Assembly (NCBI RefSeq): GCF_910592395.1
Contig: NC_088315.1
Span: 12,156,501 to 12,220,500 of the forward strand
Reading direction: 5' to 3'
Source: Lineus longissimus
Lineage: Eukaryota > Nemertea > Pilidiophora > Heteronemertea > Lineidae
Length of the DNA stretch: 64,000 bases
The notes beneath the pieces are model-generated. The model worked only from the letters and a program-made list of their open reading frames with translations, did not search any database and was not told where the DNA came from. This document shows, in pieces, positions 1 to 10,640 of this stretch. Both the position numbers and the translations under genes were made by a program. How positions within the stretch are numbered: position 1 is the first letter of the stretch; every line of letters begins with the position of its first letter.

Positions 1-947
1 CTCTTGAACCATGTGGGGTGTTGGAACTGACGCCAATACGCAGTGGTTGACGTGATGCTGGGATCCCCGACAATGTACTGGAAATTGTGGCCGAATATCG
101 TCGTGAAACGCACCACATCATCAGGAATGGAGCTTTCCGTTTCGTGATCAACATGGACTAAACTTTCGTTAATTTCGACATGGTGCCCAGAACGACAATG
201 GCAACAAAAGGATCCGCTTCCATCGACATTCGATCCTCAAGAGGGAATGGAAAAATCGGCTGCACCGTCACACTGGCAATAACCAGTGATGTACGGACAC
301 TTCCGGCTGAGATCAACTTCAGGGGTCTGGCCGACACATTCAGCATCAAATTTTCAAGAATATTCATCGGTTTGATTTCTTGTTTGTAAATGAAATTTTT
401 CTAACGCACCAGTTTCAATTTCAGATGACTGCTACCTCAAATGGCTGGGCAAGGCACCAGTCGTTGATCGAAAGGTTTGAAGGAATCGTTCTGCCTTTCA
501 TTGCCGGAGTCGAGCAACATTTCTACTGATTCTGGACCGCTTCCCTGCCCACCTGCATCCTCTTTTTCCAGAAGAAATTCCAGTGAGAACGGACAGGATT
601 CCTTTATTCCAGGCCGAATGACCTCCATCCTTCAACCATTGGACTTAACAGTGAACCGCAGCTTTAAATGCCATCTCCCTGCTGTGTGGAAGGCATGGAA
701 AGTCGGTAATACCAAAGACGATGGTCACTGTGATTCAATTTCCAGTCAGGAAGTTGTCCGCATGATCAACCTCGCTTGGGACAGAGTGGCTGTCCCAGTT
801 ATCCAGAGTAGATGGAGGCTGAGCGGGCTACTTCCTGACGGGAATGACGATCCAGTGATCCAGCCTCAAGTAGATAAGGAGCTAGTAGAAGATGATGATG
901 ATGAGCTTGTTTTTTCTGATGATGAAATCGATTTTGATGATGAATAA
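1..947 (+). pseudogene. Decayed pogo/Tigger-type DDE transposase (relic A), 3' part
   Basis: The translation shows the DDE_1 order of pogo/CENP-B-like transposases. Near 150-165 there is an INMD motif holding the first catalytic Asp, but the next codon is TAA. A block with RSSRGNGKIGCTVTLAI lies at 228-285. A C-terminal segment contains QPLD (third Asp), FKCHLPAVWKAWKVG and an acidic tail ending about 945. Where the other copies have IWDMFSVHRN (second Asp) this one reads a degraded stretch near 520-550, so that Asp is lost. A short intron-like gap with a TTTCAATTTCAG acceptor ends at 424. An AATAAA at 942-947 overlaps the stop. The element enters from the left window edge. It is dead as a transposase. 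Confidence 0.85.
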
Positions 948-1177
948 AACCAGATCATGTTAATCTGCTTCAGATGCTCATTATCAGGCTTAAAACAGTT
1001 GGTGAGAAAACTGGTTTGGAACACCCTTTACTTTTGTCAAAGTCCCAACTGTCGCAGACAAACCCTGCACCACCCTGATTTTTAGCTGCGACACAACAGA
1101 GAATGTACGCATACCGGTATAGGCCCTGTGAGAGATTTCCCCATGCATTAGTTACGTAGTGATTACCCAAGTTCAAT
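948..1177. other. Junction between pogo relic A and Maverick remnant
   Basis: A short stretch between the end of relic A and the Maverick-type protein relic. No terminal inverted repeat of relic A could be recognised and no coding signal is convincing. Confidence 0.4.
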
Positions 1178-1928
1178 TCAGGAGGACATCATCGTGGACA
1201 ACTCGTTATTATTGATCGCGGACATTACTTTGTGAACATGCCCCACCTCTATAAATTGAACTTTTTCACCCATTTTCGGGTTGAGGAATCGGACAGGTAA
1301 ATGGGAGAATAGAGTAGTTCTGAGTGTTAGTACATCACCCACCAGCTGGTATTGTAGTACGTCGCTATACACATACAAATCATGAGAGTAGCCGAGTAAA
1401 TCTGCTTGAAACGGAGCGGTTGTGTTCTAACTTATGGTAACATCCTGATGGTAACCTAACATATGAGTCAACAGGGTTTGGTATTAACATAATTCTCCCT
1501 TCCGGGAGAACAAAACTTCCTTTTTTCGCAACCCTGTCGTAGTTAGGAAAGAAATGTGTATCTTGTTCAACACTAGTGAGTTCATTTTGAATTTTGATAT
1601 TCATTTCGACTATCAATTTGTAGATTTCATTAAAGTATTTGATGAGGACCATGCATGTTTTCCATGTCATAGATATTTTGCCAGTCTTAGGGTCGGGGGT
1701 GTCACTGGCAGGTATGTAAATCCGAAAATTATTGTTGGATAGGTTGATATTGCTCCACGTGTGTGGATATTGAAATTCGGCGAGTCCAACTTCCCAGTTT
1801 TCAATTAAATTTTGTCGTATAGCAGAGCTCAGGTTAGTGGTGTAACACCCAATTGTATTATCAGGGAAGTACTTAACCGAGCTGTTGCAGGGTAATGAAA
1901 CGTAGAAGTGGTTGTTGAAGGATGCCAT
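1178..1928 (-). pseudogene. Maverick/Polinton-associated structural-type protein, frameshifted
   Basis: An ORF of 182 codons starts at 1928 and ends at 1380; a second ORF (1178-1378) continues the same kind of protein in another frame, so a frameshift lies near 1380. The N-terminal half has the pattern YFPDNTIGCYTTNL and WEVGLAEFQYPHTW, followed after the break by YVYSDVLQYQLVGDV. This pattern is typical of an uncharacterised protein usually found with Maverick/Polinton (adintovirus-like) integrases in invertebrate genomes; its exact virion role I cannot assign. It lies downstream of the integrase relic on the same strand. Family call is from memory of the motif, not from a search. Confidence 0.7.
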
Positions 1929-2379
1929 ATTATTTCAATTAGAAAAGTTATTCTTTTGCAGAGCATGACGATTATTTTCAGTAAGAAACGATGGGTTTGG
2001 AAGCAGGTAACCTAGACAGCTACAAAAAAGATATATCCACACGTTACTTTCTCCATTGGCAATGGCGATGTTAAATAGAGCTGTAATAACGACGATATTA
2101 TAATAATGTTTTTACCGGACAAATTATTTTGACTATTCTATGGGTTGACATTCAATATTTATTATATCATGCCTCATACCCGTTTTTATAAGTACGGCGC
2201 ATTATAACTTAAGTCGAGACGGCATCTGGACGGCCAGCCACATAGACAGTAACGCGACAATGACGCGATGACGACATCAGTAGAATAATGCCGTAGAATA
2301 TTGAAAGCTATCCCATGGCACGTGACGGCGATTGGCGCGACGCGATTGGCCCACATACTAATGAGGTATGATAAAAATA
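1929..2379. other. Non-coding spacer inside the Maverick remnant
   Basis: No convincing ORF. It contains short GCGAC/GATGACG-rich runs near 2255-2350, and separates the structural-type relic from the integrase relic. Confidence 0.35.
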
Positions 2380-2579
2380 ATTACAACTTGTGTAAAAAAT
2401 ATTGTCTCAGGTTTCGGAACATTATAACCAAAGAATATCCAGTTTTTACGTTGTGAAATTGCTGACTGTCGATCTTCGCTCTCAGATACTTTACGTTCTC
2501 CTTCTCCTTGAGAAAAAAAGATGCGTTTGTATTTAAATGTTCATCGGAAAGTTCAATTGACACTTTACGCTCGATGTCT

Positions 2580-3560
2580 TCATAGACGTTCAACGTCCGA
2601 GTGACTAACCCAACTGTTGAATTTTGAGGGATATCCTTTCCATTTAACAAAGTACTCCTTTCTCCTACCTCGTCCTCTTCTTTCTATACTATAGGTTTTA
2701 TCAGGTGTTACTTGGACTTTCTGTAATTCTATTCCATAGAAACTCCCTTGAATTGTGTCGCCATCGTCGTCTTGAATCACGTATAATGGGGGTCATTTAG
2801 TCGTTTCTTTATAATGAATATGTCAATGGTCTTGTTGGGTAAAAATCATTTTGATTTTACTAATTCTCACTTTATCACCGATGTTAAATTTGAATTTGAT
2901 TTTCTTCAGAGACCGATTTTCTGTTGAGTGGAGGGTGTGCCAAACATCTGAAGCGTTGTCTTCGTTAACCTCACTGGGCTTCATCTTAATTATCCGATGG
3001 CATGTATTATTACATGAGTGCACAAGTTTCTGGAGAACAGGCATGTACGAAAGGGTATTTTTTCAGTGAAATATTTCGACATTATACTTTTAAGCGTCCT
3101 ATTTAAAATCGTTCGACTATTGCCGCTTTAACTTCATTATTCGATGTAAAGAAGTGAATATTTTCTTTTTTAAGATAGGCTTGAAATTTTTTGTTCACAA
3201 ATTCACCCCCTTTATCTATTATCAGATTCTTAGGTTTTCTCTTAGACGTAGAAAGAATCTTTTTGAATGCCGTCACCAGTTCTTCACCCGTTTTCGATTT
3301 TAGGCCGACAACCAATGCAAATTTAGACAGGCTATCTATCAATTACCATGAGAAGATATTCAAAAAGTTTATCATACTGGCCAATTTTTGACAAATCAAG
3401 GAGATCCGCCTCCCATTGTTCATCGATATAGGAGACTACTATACGTCTTCGTTTCAAATGATGCGTTACAGGTTTGTGAAGCGTGAACGTATCTTGAGCC
3501 AGACGCCATTTCTTTATATTAGATGTTGATATCTTCTTACCAAATACCCTCTTAAAAACA
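2580..3560 (-). pseudogene. Maverick/Polinton integrase with C-terminal chromodomain, broken
   Basis: Read on the minus strand, the relic begins near 3550 with an N-terminal region containing KKWRLAQDTFTLHKPV, then the integrase core: EQWEADLLDL (first Asp), IIDKGGEF (second Asp) and KAAIVERF (Glu). A C-terminal stretch with HSCNNTCHRIIKMKPSEV follows, then a chromodomain-like end (EYFVKWKGYPSKFNSW) closing at 2580. All three catalytic acids are visible, but frames change at least three times: a tandem GATAGATA near 3336-3345 after the first Asp, a shift just after the Glu near 3110, and another near 3060. The organisation matches Maverick/Polinton integrases. It is a dead relic, described as found. 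Confidence 0.88.
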
Positions 3561-4261
3561 TTTATACCACAAAAACTAGCTCTATGTTTTGGTTCGTTAG
3601 TAAATCTTTTTCAATAGTTCATGAGCTTTCTTACTACCATTCTTCCCATTCGTCATCGTTTTTACCATGACTTCTCGGAGTGGCAAAGCCCGGAGAGGAG
3701 AGAGGTGTATTTGAGTTAAAAAAGCCAATGGACTTCTCGTTCTTGCCTCGGGCGTTTTGTTGTCCAATTTTGGACTTTCGCGCACCCCAAGTTCTTTTTT
3801 CCACTGCCTATTTGTAACCATATCAGCTGATATGTCACATTTTTGTTCAAATAGGAAAGAACAGATTCCATACCAACGGGTGTAAAGGAGTGCTTCGTGT
3901 TGGACGAGGCATTGTGGACAATAGATTTTATATTACAATGTACTTCTTTTGATAGGTTCGCCGTTTATCGAAATTTCACCTTTTCCATCCAATAAGAATT
4001 TAGGATTATTCATCAATGTGCCGACTAGTTTTTTGCCTTTGCTTTGGAATAGTTTGGCACATTACTAACTATTGTCTTCACGGCGAGAGGAGACAATGCA
4101 GATGATGCAACACCCGTAGTAGCATCAGCAACATCTGACGGTCTTTCTTGTACAATAGGCTCATTCACAACTGTTGCTGCTGCTGCTGTAAGACGATCGA
4201 TAGGTTTGAAGCCTAGGTTTCGTAAAATCAGAGTCCTGTGAATGCACTGCTTAGTTGCCAA
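3561..4261 (-). pseudogene. Degraded Maverick-type coding remnants upstream of the integrase
   Basis: Short ORFs at 4025-4261 (78 codons, Ala/Val-rich) and 3597-3821 (74 codons) and a fragment at about 3945-4015 with NPKFLLDGKGEISINGEPI lie on the same strand just upstream of the integrase. The fragment resembles a short conserved segment in proteins next to Maverick integrases, but this is a weak recollection. Frames are interrupted throughout. Confidence 0.4.
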
Positions 4262-4505
4262 TGATTCTCATGAAATAACATTGAAATATGTGATTCTCAT
4301 AATGTTGTAGTGAAATGATTTGTTTGGTTTACCTCTCATGCAATTGACAAATATGGTAAACAGGACAATGGTTGATGGTAAGGGTAGAGTTAAAAATATA
4401 CAAAGCAAAAAGCAAACCTTTGAATAGTTTTTGAAAGCAAATACATTCCTAAATATCTATTAGTACATTGAATCATTAAAAGATAAATAAAAATAAGGGT
4501 CGTTT

Positions 4506-5028
4506 TCATAATATGCAGTACGACAGCTTTCCATAATAAACCATTTTTTGGAAGCAATTTTCGATTTTTGGGATGTAAAATGTGGCCCGTTTAATTGCAA
4601 CAATTCTTGGATCATCTGCTTGTTCCCGTGAAATTGTGCCAGCTACAACAATAACACCTTGACAGGTCTTTAATTCTGGGATATATGTCGAAAAAGCGAA
4701 CTGAAAGGATTTTCTGACATATTCAGGTGGATACATGTTGGAGAGTAGTTCACCATCTGGTCGTAACTCCCAACCATCATTTTTTGATAATGTATCAATT
4801 GATTTGTATTTAGCCAAGAACTGCAAACATTCTGGTGTTGTGAACACATTAGTTCTCTCCATGAATTTTTCATACATGGTAAAAGGCCCATATTTTTGTC
4901 TTGCCGGAATAGTTTGATTCAATATATAGAAATTTTCATTGATCATTACATTCCCAAGAGAAATTGACTTTTTTTCTTCATTCCCCTCAATCAGTTCATC
5001 ATAAAGCTTCCCTCCAACTAAAAAAAAC
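4506..5028 (-). CDS. Unrecognised protein, C-terminal exon-like open frame
   Basis: A frame open for about 174 codons runs from an acceptor-like TTATTGCAG (AG at 5029-5030) to a stop at 4506; an internal Met lies at 4946. The protein is mixed and well-balanced (GWELRPDGELLSNMYPPEY, then CQGVIVVAGTISREQADDP) and has no low-complexity bias, so it looks like real coding sequence, yet I do not recognise a family. It lies upstream of the Maverick remnants on their strand and is divergent from the cysteine-rich ORF at 5334. It may be the last exon of a host gene or a further Maverick-borne gene. Confidence 0.4.
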
Positions 5029-5333
5029 CTGCAATAACTGGATCTTTTCCTTCAGGATAGAATGCCTGAGGTAGTCAGTAATTGGGAGAAGCGAGCACAG
5101 TTGTGGGTAATAACGATCCTTCCAGGTTGACGACCAACTCCGAATGGATGAATGTAAGGCTTTCGACTGGTTTATTAGAAATACTTAAAATGAAGGTTAA
5201 CCATGGTCAAGGTCATTTTCACGTATGTCACATGACTTCTCATGGAACGAATCAGAATTAGTCAGCAATTATACTATACAGAATAAATAATTGACAGCGC
5301 TTGTGGGTGGTCATTTGAGATTAATAAATCACA

Positions 5334-5681
5334 ATGTCTACAAATGAACTACTTCAAACGTGTTTGCGAAGAACATTACACGAACCAAATATTGTTATAT
5401 TTGGTACCAGAGTGGAAACAATACACGGTTCTGTCTGCGACGAGTGTCTGCAATTCACGGGAGAACATCCCCCATCTGAATATCACATCAAGTGTGAAAA
5501 TTGTGAAGCGAAGAGATGTCAACCTTGCTTCATGAAAAGCGTTCATAGGTATCTACTTTTGAATAAACAGATGTGTGCACACTCCTGTCCATGTATGTGC
5601 ACACGTGCAACAATTGATGAAGAAGCAGATTTCCTAGAGCTGGATGAAGCATCAGTCCTTTACCAGAGAAGTTTAGCATGA
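5334..5681 (+). CDS. Small cysteine-rich, probably zinc-binding protein (115 aa)
   Basis: An intact single-exon ORF from ATG at 5334 to TGA at 5681. Cysteines fall in pairs: C35-x2-C38, C54-x2-C57, C62-x2-C65, then a cluster C81-x3-C85-x-C87-x-C89, with His at 51, 71 and 83. The spacing suggests one or two cross-braced zinc sites, RING- or zinc-ribbon-like, but it fits no family I can name. The C-terminal 20 residues are acidic. An AATAAA occurs about 300 bp downstream (5985-5990). It is unbroken next to a badly broken Maverick relic and divergent from 4506-5028. Either a host gene or an accessory gene of the element; partner and role unknown. Confidence 0.5.
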   Translation: MSTNELLQTCLRRTLHEPNIVIFGTRVETIHGSVCDECLQFTGEHPPSEYHIKCENCEAKRCQPCFMKSVHRYLLLNKQMCAHSCPCMCTRATIDEEADFLELDEASVLYQRSLA

Positions 5682-6319
5682 CAACATTTTCCCAAAAGCA
5701 AAAGGGAAAAAAGCCCTCTTGGGGCTGCAAATAATTCCAAGAATAGATCTCGTTATACATAACATGATTTTCATTCTGGCATCGTTGTCAGGCCAAAAAT
5801 GTCTTAAAGCCTAGGCATTAAAGATTATTATACATGCAAAATGATAGAAAATGATTCTTAACTTATATATAGATAAATCTTAGATAAATCAGTTTGCGGT
5901 GTTGGAAAAATTAAAACACTTGAACTGTCTCCGGAAACTGTCGTACACAGAATGATAAAAGAACAGTGCACTTTGTTCTTTTTAAATAAAATGTTACCAG
6001 ACGCTAAAAAACGCGACTTAGACAACAACCCAATTTTCTATACTAAGTTTAAAACTTGATAACCATCATCATCCTTAACTGTGTTTTAATTGTAACGCAA
6101 TTTAGATGAATGACCTTAATCAAGTTGCTATTCTTTTAAAGTCTTGTTAATTATATGACATACACTGGATATTTTTTACTCTATCTAATGTAGGTAACTA
6201 GGTTAAGGTCAAATTCGGAACTCTTCACTCCTTAAGTAGGTCAGTAGGTCGGTAGGTCAGTAGGGCAAAAGTTAATAATTTTCCGCAAGTAGCCCATATA
6301 CTATTTCGGAGATAGATAG
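5682..6319. other. AT-rich non-coding stretch
   Basis: No coding signal. It contains the AATAAA at 5985-5990 and a short imperfect GTAGGTCA/GTAGGTCG tandem repeat at about 6234-6264. Confidence 0.4.
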
Positions 6320-6508
6320 AGCTTACACAGTGTCAGCGGCCCACAGATCTGGAACAATCTGCCAGCAGATATAAGCTCGTGCAATACCATGGCAGTTTTT
6401 AATAAATGTATTAAAACTTATCTTTCTAAACAATATTTTCAGTTGAACTTCGACCGCCTATTAACTACTAATGTTTTAAGATTGTCAATGTTTTATTGGG
6501 TAAATTAA
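6320..6508 (+). pseudogene. LINE (CR1/L2/Jockey-type) reverse-transcriptase C-terminal scrap
   Basis: A frame open from 6320 to 6508 reads SGPQIWNNLPADISS followed by VFNKCIKTYLSKQYF. The pattern GPxxWNxLP...FKxxLKTYL is the usual extreme C-terminus of non-LTR retrotransposon polymerases. Only this end is present; nothing recognisable precedes 6320. A 5'-truncated LINE copy. Confidence 0.65.
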
Positions 6509-6826
6509 TTTTATACAGTAGACTTGCGTGTACCCCGCCGTCCAAGCCAACGCGATTCCGAAATTGTCCAGCAGAGATGTCAATTTTTATCCTGACAATA
6601 TGGCCTGGCATGATGAACGAGTTGACACGGGTAGTTATGAGAGTGACATCCTTATTACGAGAACAGACCAATCATTGTTTGTAACAATTATGCTTATGTA
6701 ACCCATGTTTGAGGTCAGTTACCTGCCTGTCCAAGTCCTATGAATTCATACTTTGGAAACGTAGCTGTCACTTCTTTCACGTGCCTTCACAATTTTTGGA
6801 AAGCTTTGCTGTAGGCCAACGAGCAC
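6509..6826. other. Unassigned non-coding stretch
   Basis: No ORF or repeat that I could support; precedes the first exon of pogo relic B. Confidence 0.3.
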
Positions 6827-7187
6827 GATGATAGAAGATGTAGATTCTGACGAGGACCGCTACTCCGACCCCGACCACGAGAACAGCAACGGAGATGACA
6901 CAGACGACGACGAAATGGACCCTGCACCCATGGAGGGGCCGAGACGTCACTCGTATTCTGTGGCCTAAAAAATTCAATATCTCGACGATTACATCCAGCT
7001 CCACATTCGCGAAACACAACCGATATCATCCTCGAACCCTTCGTGACTGGCTGGCCAACGAGGACGACCTCAGGAATGCGTTAGATTAACAGACTCGGGA
7101 TGGGAGACGACGGTGTCGACGACCCGAAGGAGGTCAAGTTACACACTTACTGTACATCACAATACTTTCTGATCCAAAAGGGAACCG

Positions 7188-7411
7188 TTTCAAATCTTAA
7201 GGGTTTTCTATAGAGGTACCGGAAAATTGAAATCTTAGAACAATAACTCACTAAATTTCGGTAGAAATTACCTAATTTTAGTGGTAGCATCACATGATGA
7301 AGACACATCATTACAATGGCATGCTACACAAAATTTGGAAATTGAGTGCAATTTGACTGAGTTTTAATTGTTCTAAGATTTCGATTTTCGGGTGCCTTAG
7401 TAAAATCTTAA
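7188..7411. mobile_element. Foldback MITE inside relic B
   Basis: Inverted arms at 7218-7244 and 7366-7392 match at about 25 of 27 positions (core GAAATCTTAGAACAAT), and weaker pairing (TCTTAAG) extends outward on both sides. It lies in the former intron of relic B. No protein. Confidence 0.55.
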
Positions 7412-7531
7412 AGCGTGGATCCAGTCGGTCTTCCGTATGAAACCATTGTCCATGGCCCCCGGAGCAATTCATTCACAATGCTTTCGTACGGAAAACGGAC
7501 CTGATCCGTGTGCCAATGAACCACGCTTAAG
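7411..7531. repeat. Imperfect foldback with AAGCGTGG ends
   Basis: AAGCGTGG at 7411 pairs with CCACGCTT near 7529, and internal TTCCGTA-type blocks pair across the centre. It abuts the preceding MITE, so the two may form one nested unit. A (GT)n microsatellite follows at about 7551-7585. Confidence 0.4.
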
Positions 7532-7879
7532 TCAGCCAGTTTTTTGGTTGGGTGTGTGCGTGCGTGCTTGTGTGTGTGTGTGTAGCAGATTTGACGACTT
7601 CGACTGCTCAATGACAATCGTTTCTCGGAAATAGGCAAATGGGCTGATGTGGAAAACCACCTAAGAGAGTGGTTCAACCAAAGGCGAGCTCTCGGATTCC
7701 CAGTTTCAGCGCAAGATTTGACTCTGCGGGCGACACGGCATTTTCGAAATTGATGGAATGAGCTGCCAGGAGAGGTGAGGGAAAGGTATCAAGCCACCCG
7801 GCCACACATGATCCCTTTCAGAGCCTCAAATGGATGGCTGCAGAATTTTTTCGTAGGTAAGATGGATTTTTTAGAAACA

Positions 7880-8644
7880 GCCATTGGTGGTATGCCTACA
7901 CTTTTCAGGCCTGGGCAAGGAAAAACAACTGTTGAATGGTTTCAAAACGACAATTCCGTGTACGCTCAAAGTTGAGCACCATAGACGTCCGCTGCTCTAA
8001 CGTGCATCGCACTATTTTGCACTGTGGATTCTTCTCTTAGATGGGCCTTTTACTTACATAATCATGTAATTCCTCAATTCATAATTCAGGGCTATTCCGC
8101 TCCGGTGTATAGTCATATCAATATTGTCTTTGTATCTATATCTAACTAGTTCAATAAAAGTCAGTGAATTTCAAGCAAGGGTTTGCTTTAGAACAGAGCA
8201 TTTGCAATGGCTATGTCCAGCTGATCAAAAAATGCGTTCAAGTTCCAGATCTGCTTGGGTCAACGTGTAACCCGAGACAGCTCTGTCCCAAAGTGCGTCT
8301 TTCGAAACAGGCGGTAGCTTTGATGATAAAACTATGTGATCGCTAGTTGCCTGACTCTTTTTTGGAGGACTCTGATGGTGGTAAAGCTTGTAGTTTTAAA
8401 ATTACTTGAGAAGATGGTGATCGAGTCGTTTTATAACCCTTCAGAGCTGAGATAAGCAGCTAGATGAGGTGTTTCAGACCTTTGATCACACTGAAGGTCG
8501 TGTCGTTTTCACAGATAAGTGTAATCGTATTGTATTTGAATGTATTTAACTTTGCATTATTCCTGTTAAGAGACAGGTAGGCTCTATGCCGGACCGAAAT
8601 AGGTACAGGTGAGAGGGTTTGATCTGACTGCGGCATAGCCCGGC
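7880..8644. other. Non-coding stretch downstream of relic B
   Basis: No supported gene. AATAAA occurs near 8153-8158. The ORFs here lack any family resemblance. Confidence 0.3.
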
Positions 8645-8913
8645 GCATTGCAGTACGCTGCTAGCTTTATGATCGGTGGCGTATTGCGCATTGCCCAGGT
8701 GTAAAAGGAATGCAGGACCCCATACAATAGCTGTGTATTGTCAACGAATGTGGTTAATGGTTTGGTTAGGGTTAGCTACATAATCTTCAACAAAGGAACT
8801 CGGCGACTCTATTCACTTTAACAACAGCACCAAACTTAGATTCCGGGGGATTTGGATTTCTTTTACACCGGTGCATTGCAGTACGCTGCTGGCCTCTTGA
8901 TTGGTGGCGTATT
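8645..8913. mobile_element. MITE (8694-8871) bracketed by a 41-bp direct repeat
   Basis: A ~178-bp unit has inverted ends (CCAGGTGTAAAAG at the left; CTTTTACACCGG at the right). A second, inverted copy of the whole unit is at 55788-55981, sharing the blocks around CGGCGACTCTATTCA and GGTTAGGGTTAGCTACATAA. Immediately outside it, 8645-8685 and 8873-8913 are direct repeats matching at about 36 of 41 positions. These are too long to be an ordinary target duplication and more likely belong to a larger repeat the MITE entered. Confidence 0.6.
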
Positions 8914-9740
8914 CGTTCTGCAGTGGCGCATGGCAGTTCATTCCCTGTCTACTGGTTGGTTGGTTCCTGGATATAAACTGCCTTTCCCTTGGCAGCGGGA
9001 GTGCCACAAGTTTCAAAAGTTTCCGAGAGGTGAGAGTTCCAGATATATCTCCGCCAGGATTGTAAGTATGCCTTGTTAAGGACTCGGGATTCGAATAAAC
9101 GAAGAGTATCAATTATCTCGTGCGGATGTTCTTCCCTCGATCCCAGGGTTAGTTTCCCCAAGGCCGTAACCCCTAGTATAGTCGGGAGTATGGAACTCGA
9201 TAACATAAGCAACTAGATGAATGGGACACTGCATGGTATATATGTACATTGGTTCTACGGAGTATGACGGTGGGTCGCAAAGCGGGGGCGAAAACAATAT
9301 GCAATTGCTCATTCTCTATCAAGGTATTTGGCTAGATCGGTGGTTCAGGTAAACTTCTTACCATATAACCATTATCGAAATTTGCCACAGTCAGAACAGT
9401 GCCATTTTTTGGAGCATAGTTAAACCACGCTAATTCTAGGAGCTTAAATCAAAGTCGATATCTCGAGAAATGAAAGAGATATCGAAATAACTTTACTAAC
9501 TGAAGATTATTTCGTAATTTTCTCTCCATTGGTTTAGGCTAATTTTTGGGTTGAAACAATGCAGGGAGTAATTGAGACCACGTCGAAGCAGGCGATATTT
9601 TACGCAGTGCTATGTTTTGAAATAAAGTGATAGGACCTTTTTTAATTTATTCTTCCAATTTTGCACATATTTTAGGGGAATCCATTTCTTGGCTATTTTA
9701 TCGACAGATAAAATAGCCGGGGATAGAATCTCATTAAGCC
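8914..9740. other. Non-coding stretch with a small perfect hairpin
   Basis: No gene seen. At 9691-9718 a 12-bp perfect stem (GGCTATTTTATC) encloses a 4-base loop. Confidence 0.35.
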
Positions 9741-10085
9741 TACGGTTTCATCGATTCAAAAATGTAGATGGCTTCAGAAAAGCATATTTTACGACATACA
9801 TGCATGACTCTTTTCTTAAAGATAATAGACATTATGTCGGTTTTAGAATGTTTTCGATATGCTGAGAGGATAACATGCAGTCGTTTCTCGCAAAGCTCGC
9901 CGTCTGACCCAGGCCTGATTTGAAATTCTAAGTCCAGCAAAAATGTCAATTTTTACTCTAACAATAGCGATGATGTGCATTTTACTCCAACAATAGACAT
10001 TGATGACCCGAACTAAGCCATCTGCGCGTTACGGGATACTCAGTCCATCCTGGAGGTTACCTGACGTTTGCGAACAATATTGAAA
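9741..10085 (+). repeat. LINE 3'-end fragment, copy of 47210-47420
   Basis: From about 9880 the sequence (GCCGTCTGACCCAGGCC, later GACATTGATGACCCGAACTA) matches the region directly following the LINE frame at 47.2 kb. That makes this the 3' part of the same LINE family, without its polymerase. Confidence 0.6.
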
Positions 10086-10640
10086 CATGTGTTGTCAAAG
10101 GTAGTGGACAATCCATGTTCGCCTAAATTAACGCATAATCAAAGCTGCCCTAAGAAATGGGTAGTGCGTTGCAACCGTTGAATGCTTACGACGGATGAAA
10201 TGTTGCTGCGTATAAATGAAGGGAAGGCAGATACATTATTTCAATGCCAACTTGCCATTCCTTTCACCGAGATATGGATACATTTTATCTGATGAAGCAA
10301 AGAACAATTTTGTTTATTCTTGATAATCTGGCGCTTCATCTAAAAACTGTTAATCATCTTCCTTGTCACTCTGTTCAATTTCAGCTGATTGTCCAAGTTC
10401 TACTTGTTGACCTTCATTGTCGTCAATAATTGAACAGACGGCTATCTCCAGCTCCAAAAGTGCGCACAGCATCAGCACTGATCCTCTCCCAAGACAAGCT
10501 GATCATTTTCACGATCTCTCGAAGTTGGATTTGGGGACTTTTCCAATCATCCCCGGTGTGACCGATTTTCCAGGCTTTCCAGATGGCACGTAGTTGACAT
10601 CTAAAAGCTTTCATGATGCTAATATCCAGAGGGATTCTAG
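10086..10640 (-). pseudogene. Pogo-type transposase C-terminal tail, copy 1
   Basis: The minus strand reads IPLDISIMKAFRCQLRAIWKAWKIG around 10540-10630 (third catalytic Asp in PLD), then IVKMISLSWERISADAV and an acidic end in a shifted frame. Only the tail of the DDE domain is present. The same segment, with the same breakpoint into C-rich DNA, recurs at 48456-49020. Confidence 0.7.

Larger units (their letters stand above)
6829..7870 (+). pseudogene. Pogo/Tigger-type transposase relic B (N-terminal half)
   Basis: The ATG at 6829 opens an acidic leader and reaches RRHSYSVA, the same block that begins the helix-turn-helix exon of the copy at 23.1-23.4 kb (RRHRSYSV); the next codon is a stop. 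Frameshifted HTH residues (RTLRDWLANEDDLRNAL) follow to about 7087. At 7640-7870 a second block reads KWADVENHLREWFNQRRALGFPVSAQDL and, past a stop, FRASNGWLQNFF: the CENP-B-type HTH found in exon 2 of other copies. The two blocks are separated by what was an intron, now containing a MITE. The DDE core is absent. Confidence 0.75.

Noticed and set aside
2381-2650. 89-codon ORF after the chromodomain
   Set aside because: Overlaps the chromodomain in another frame; the remainder is AT-rich and not assignable, though a small Maverick gene cannot be wholly excluded.
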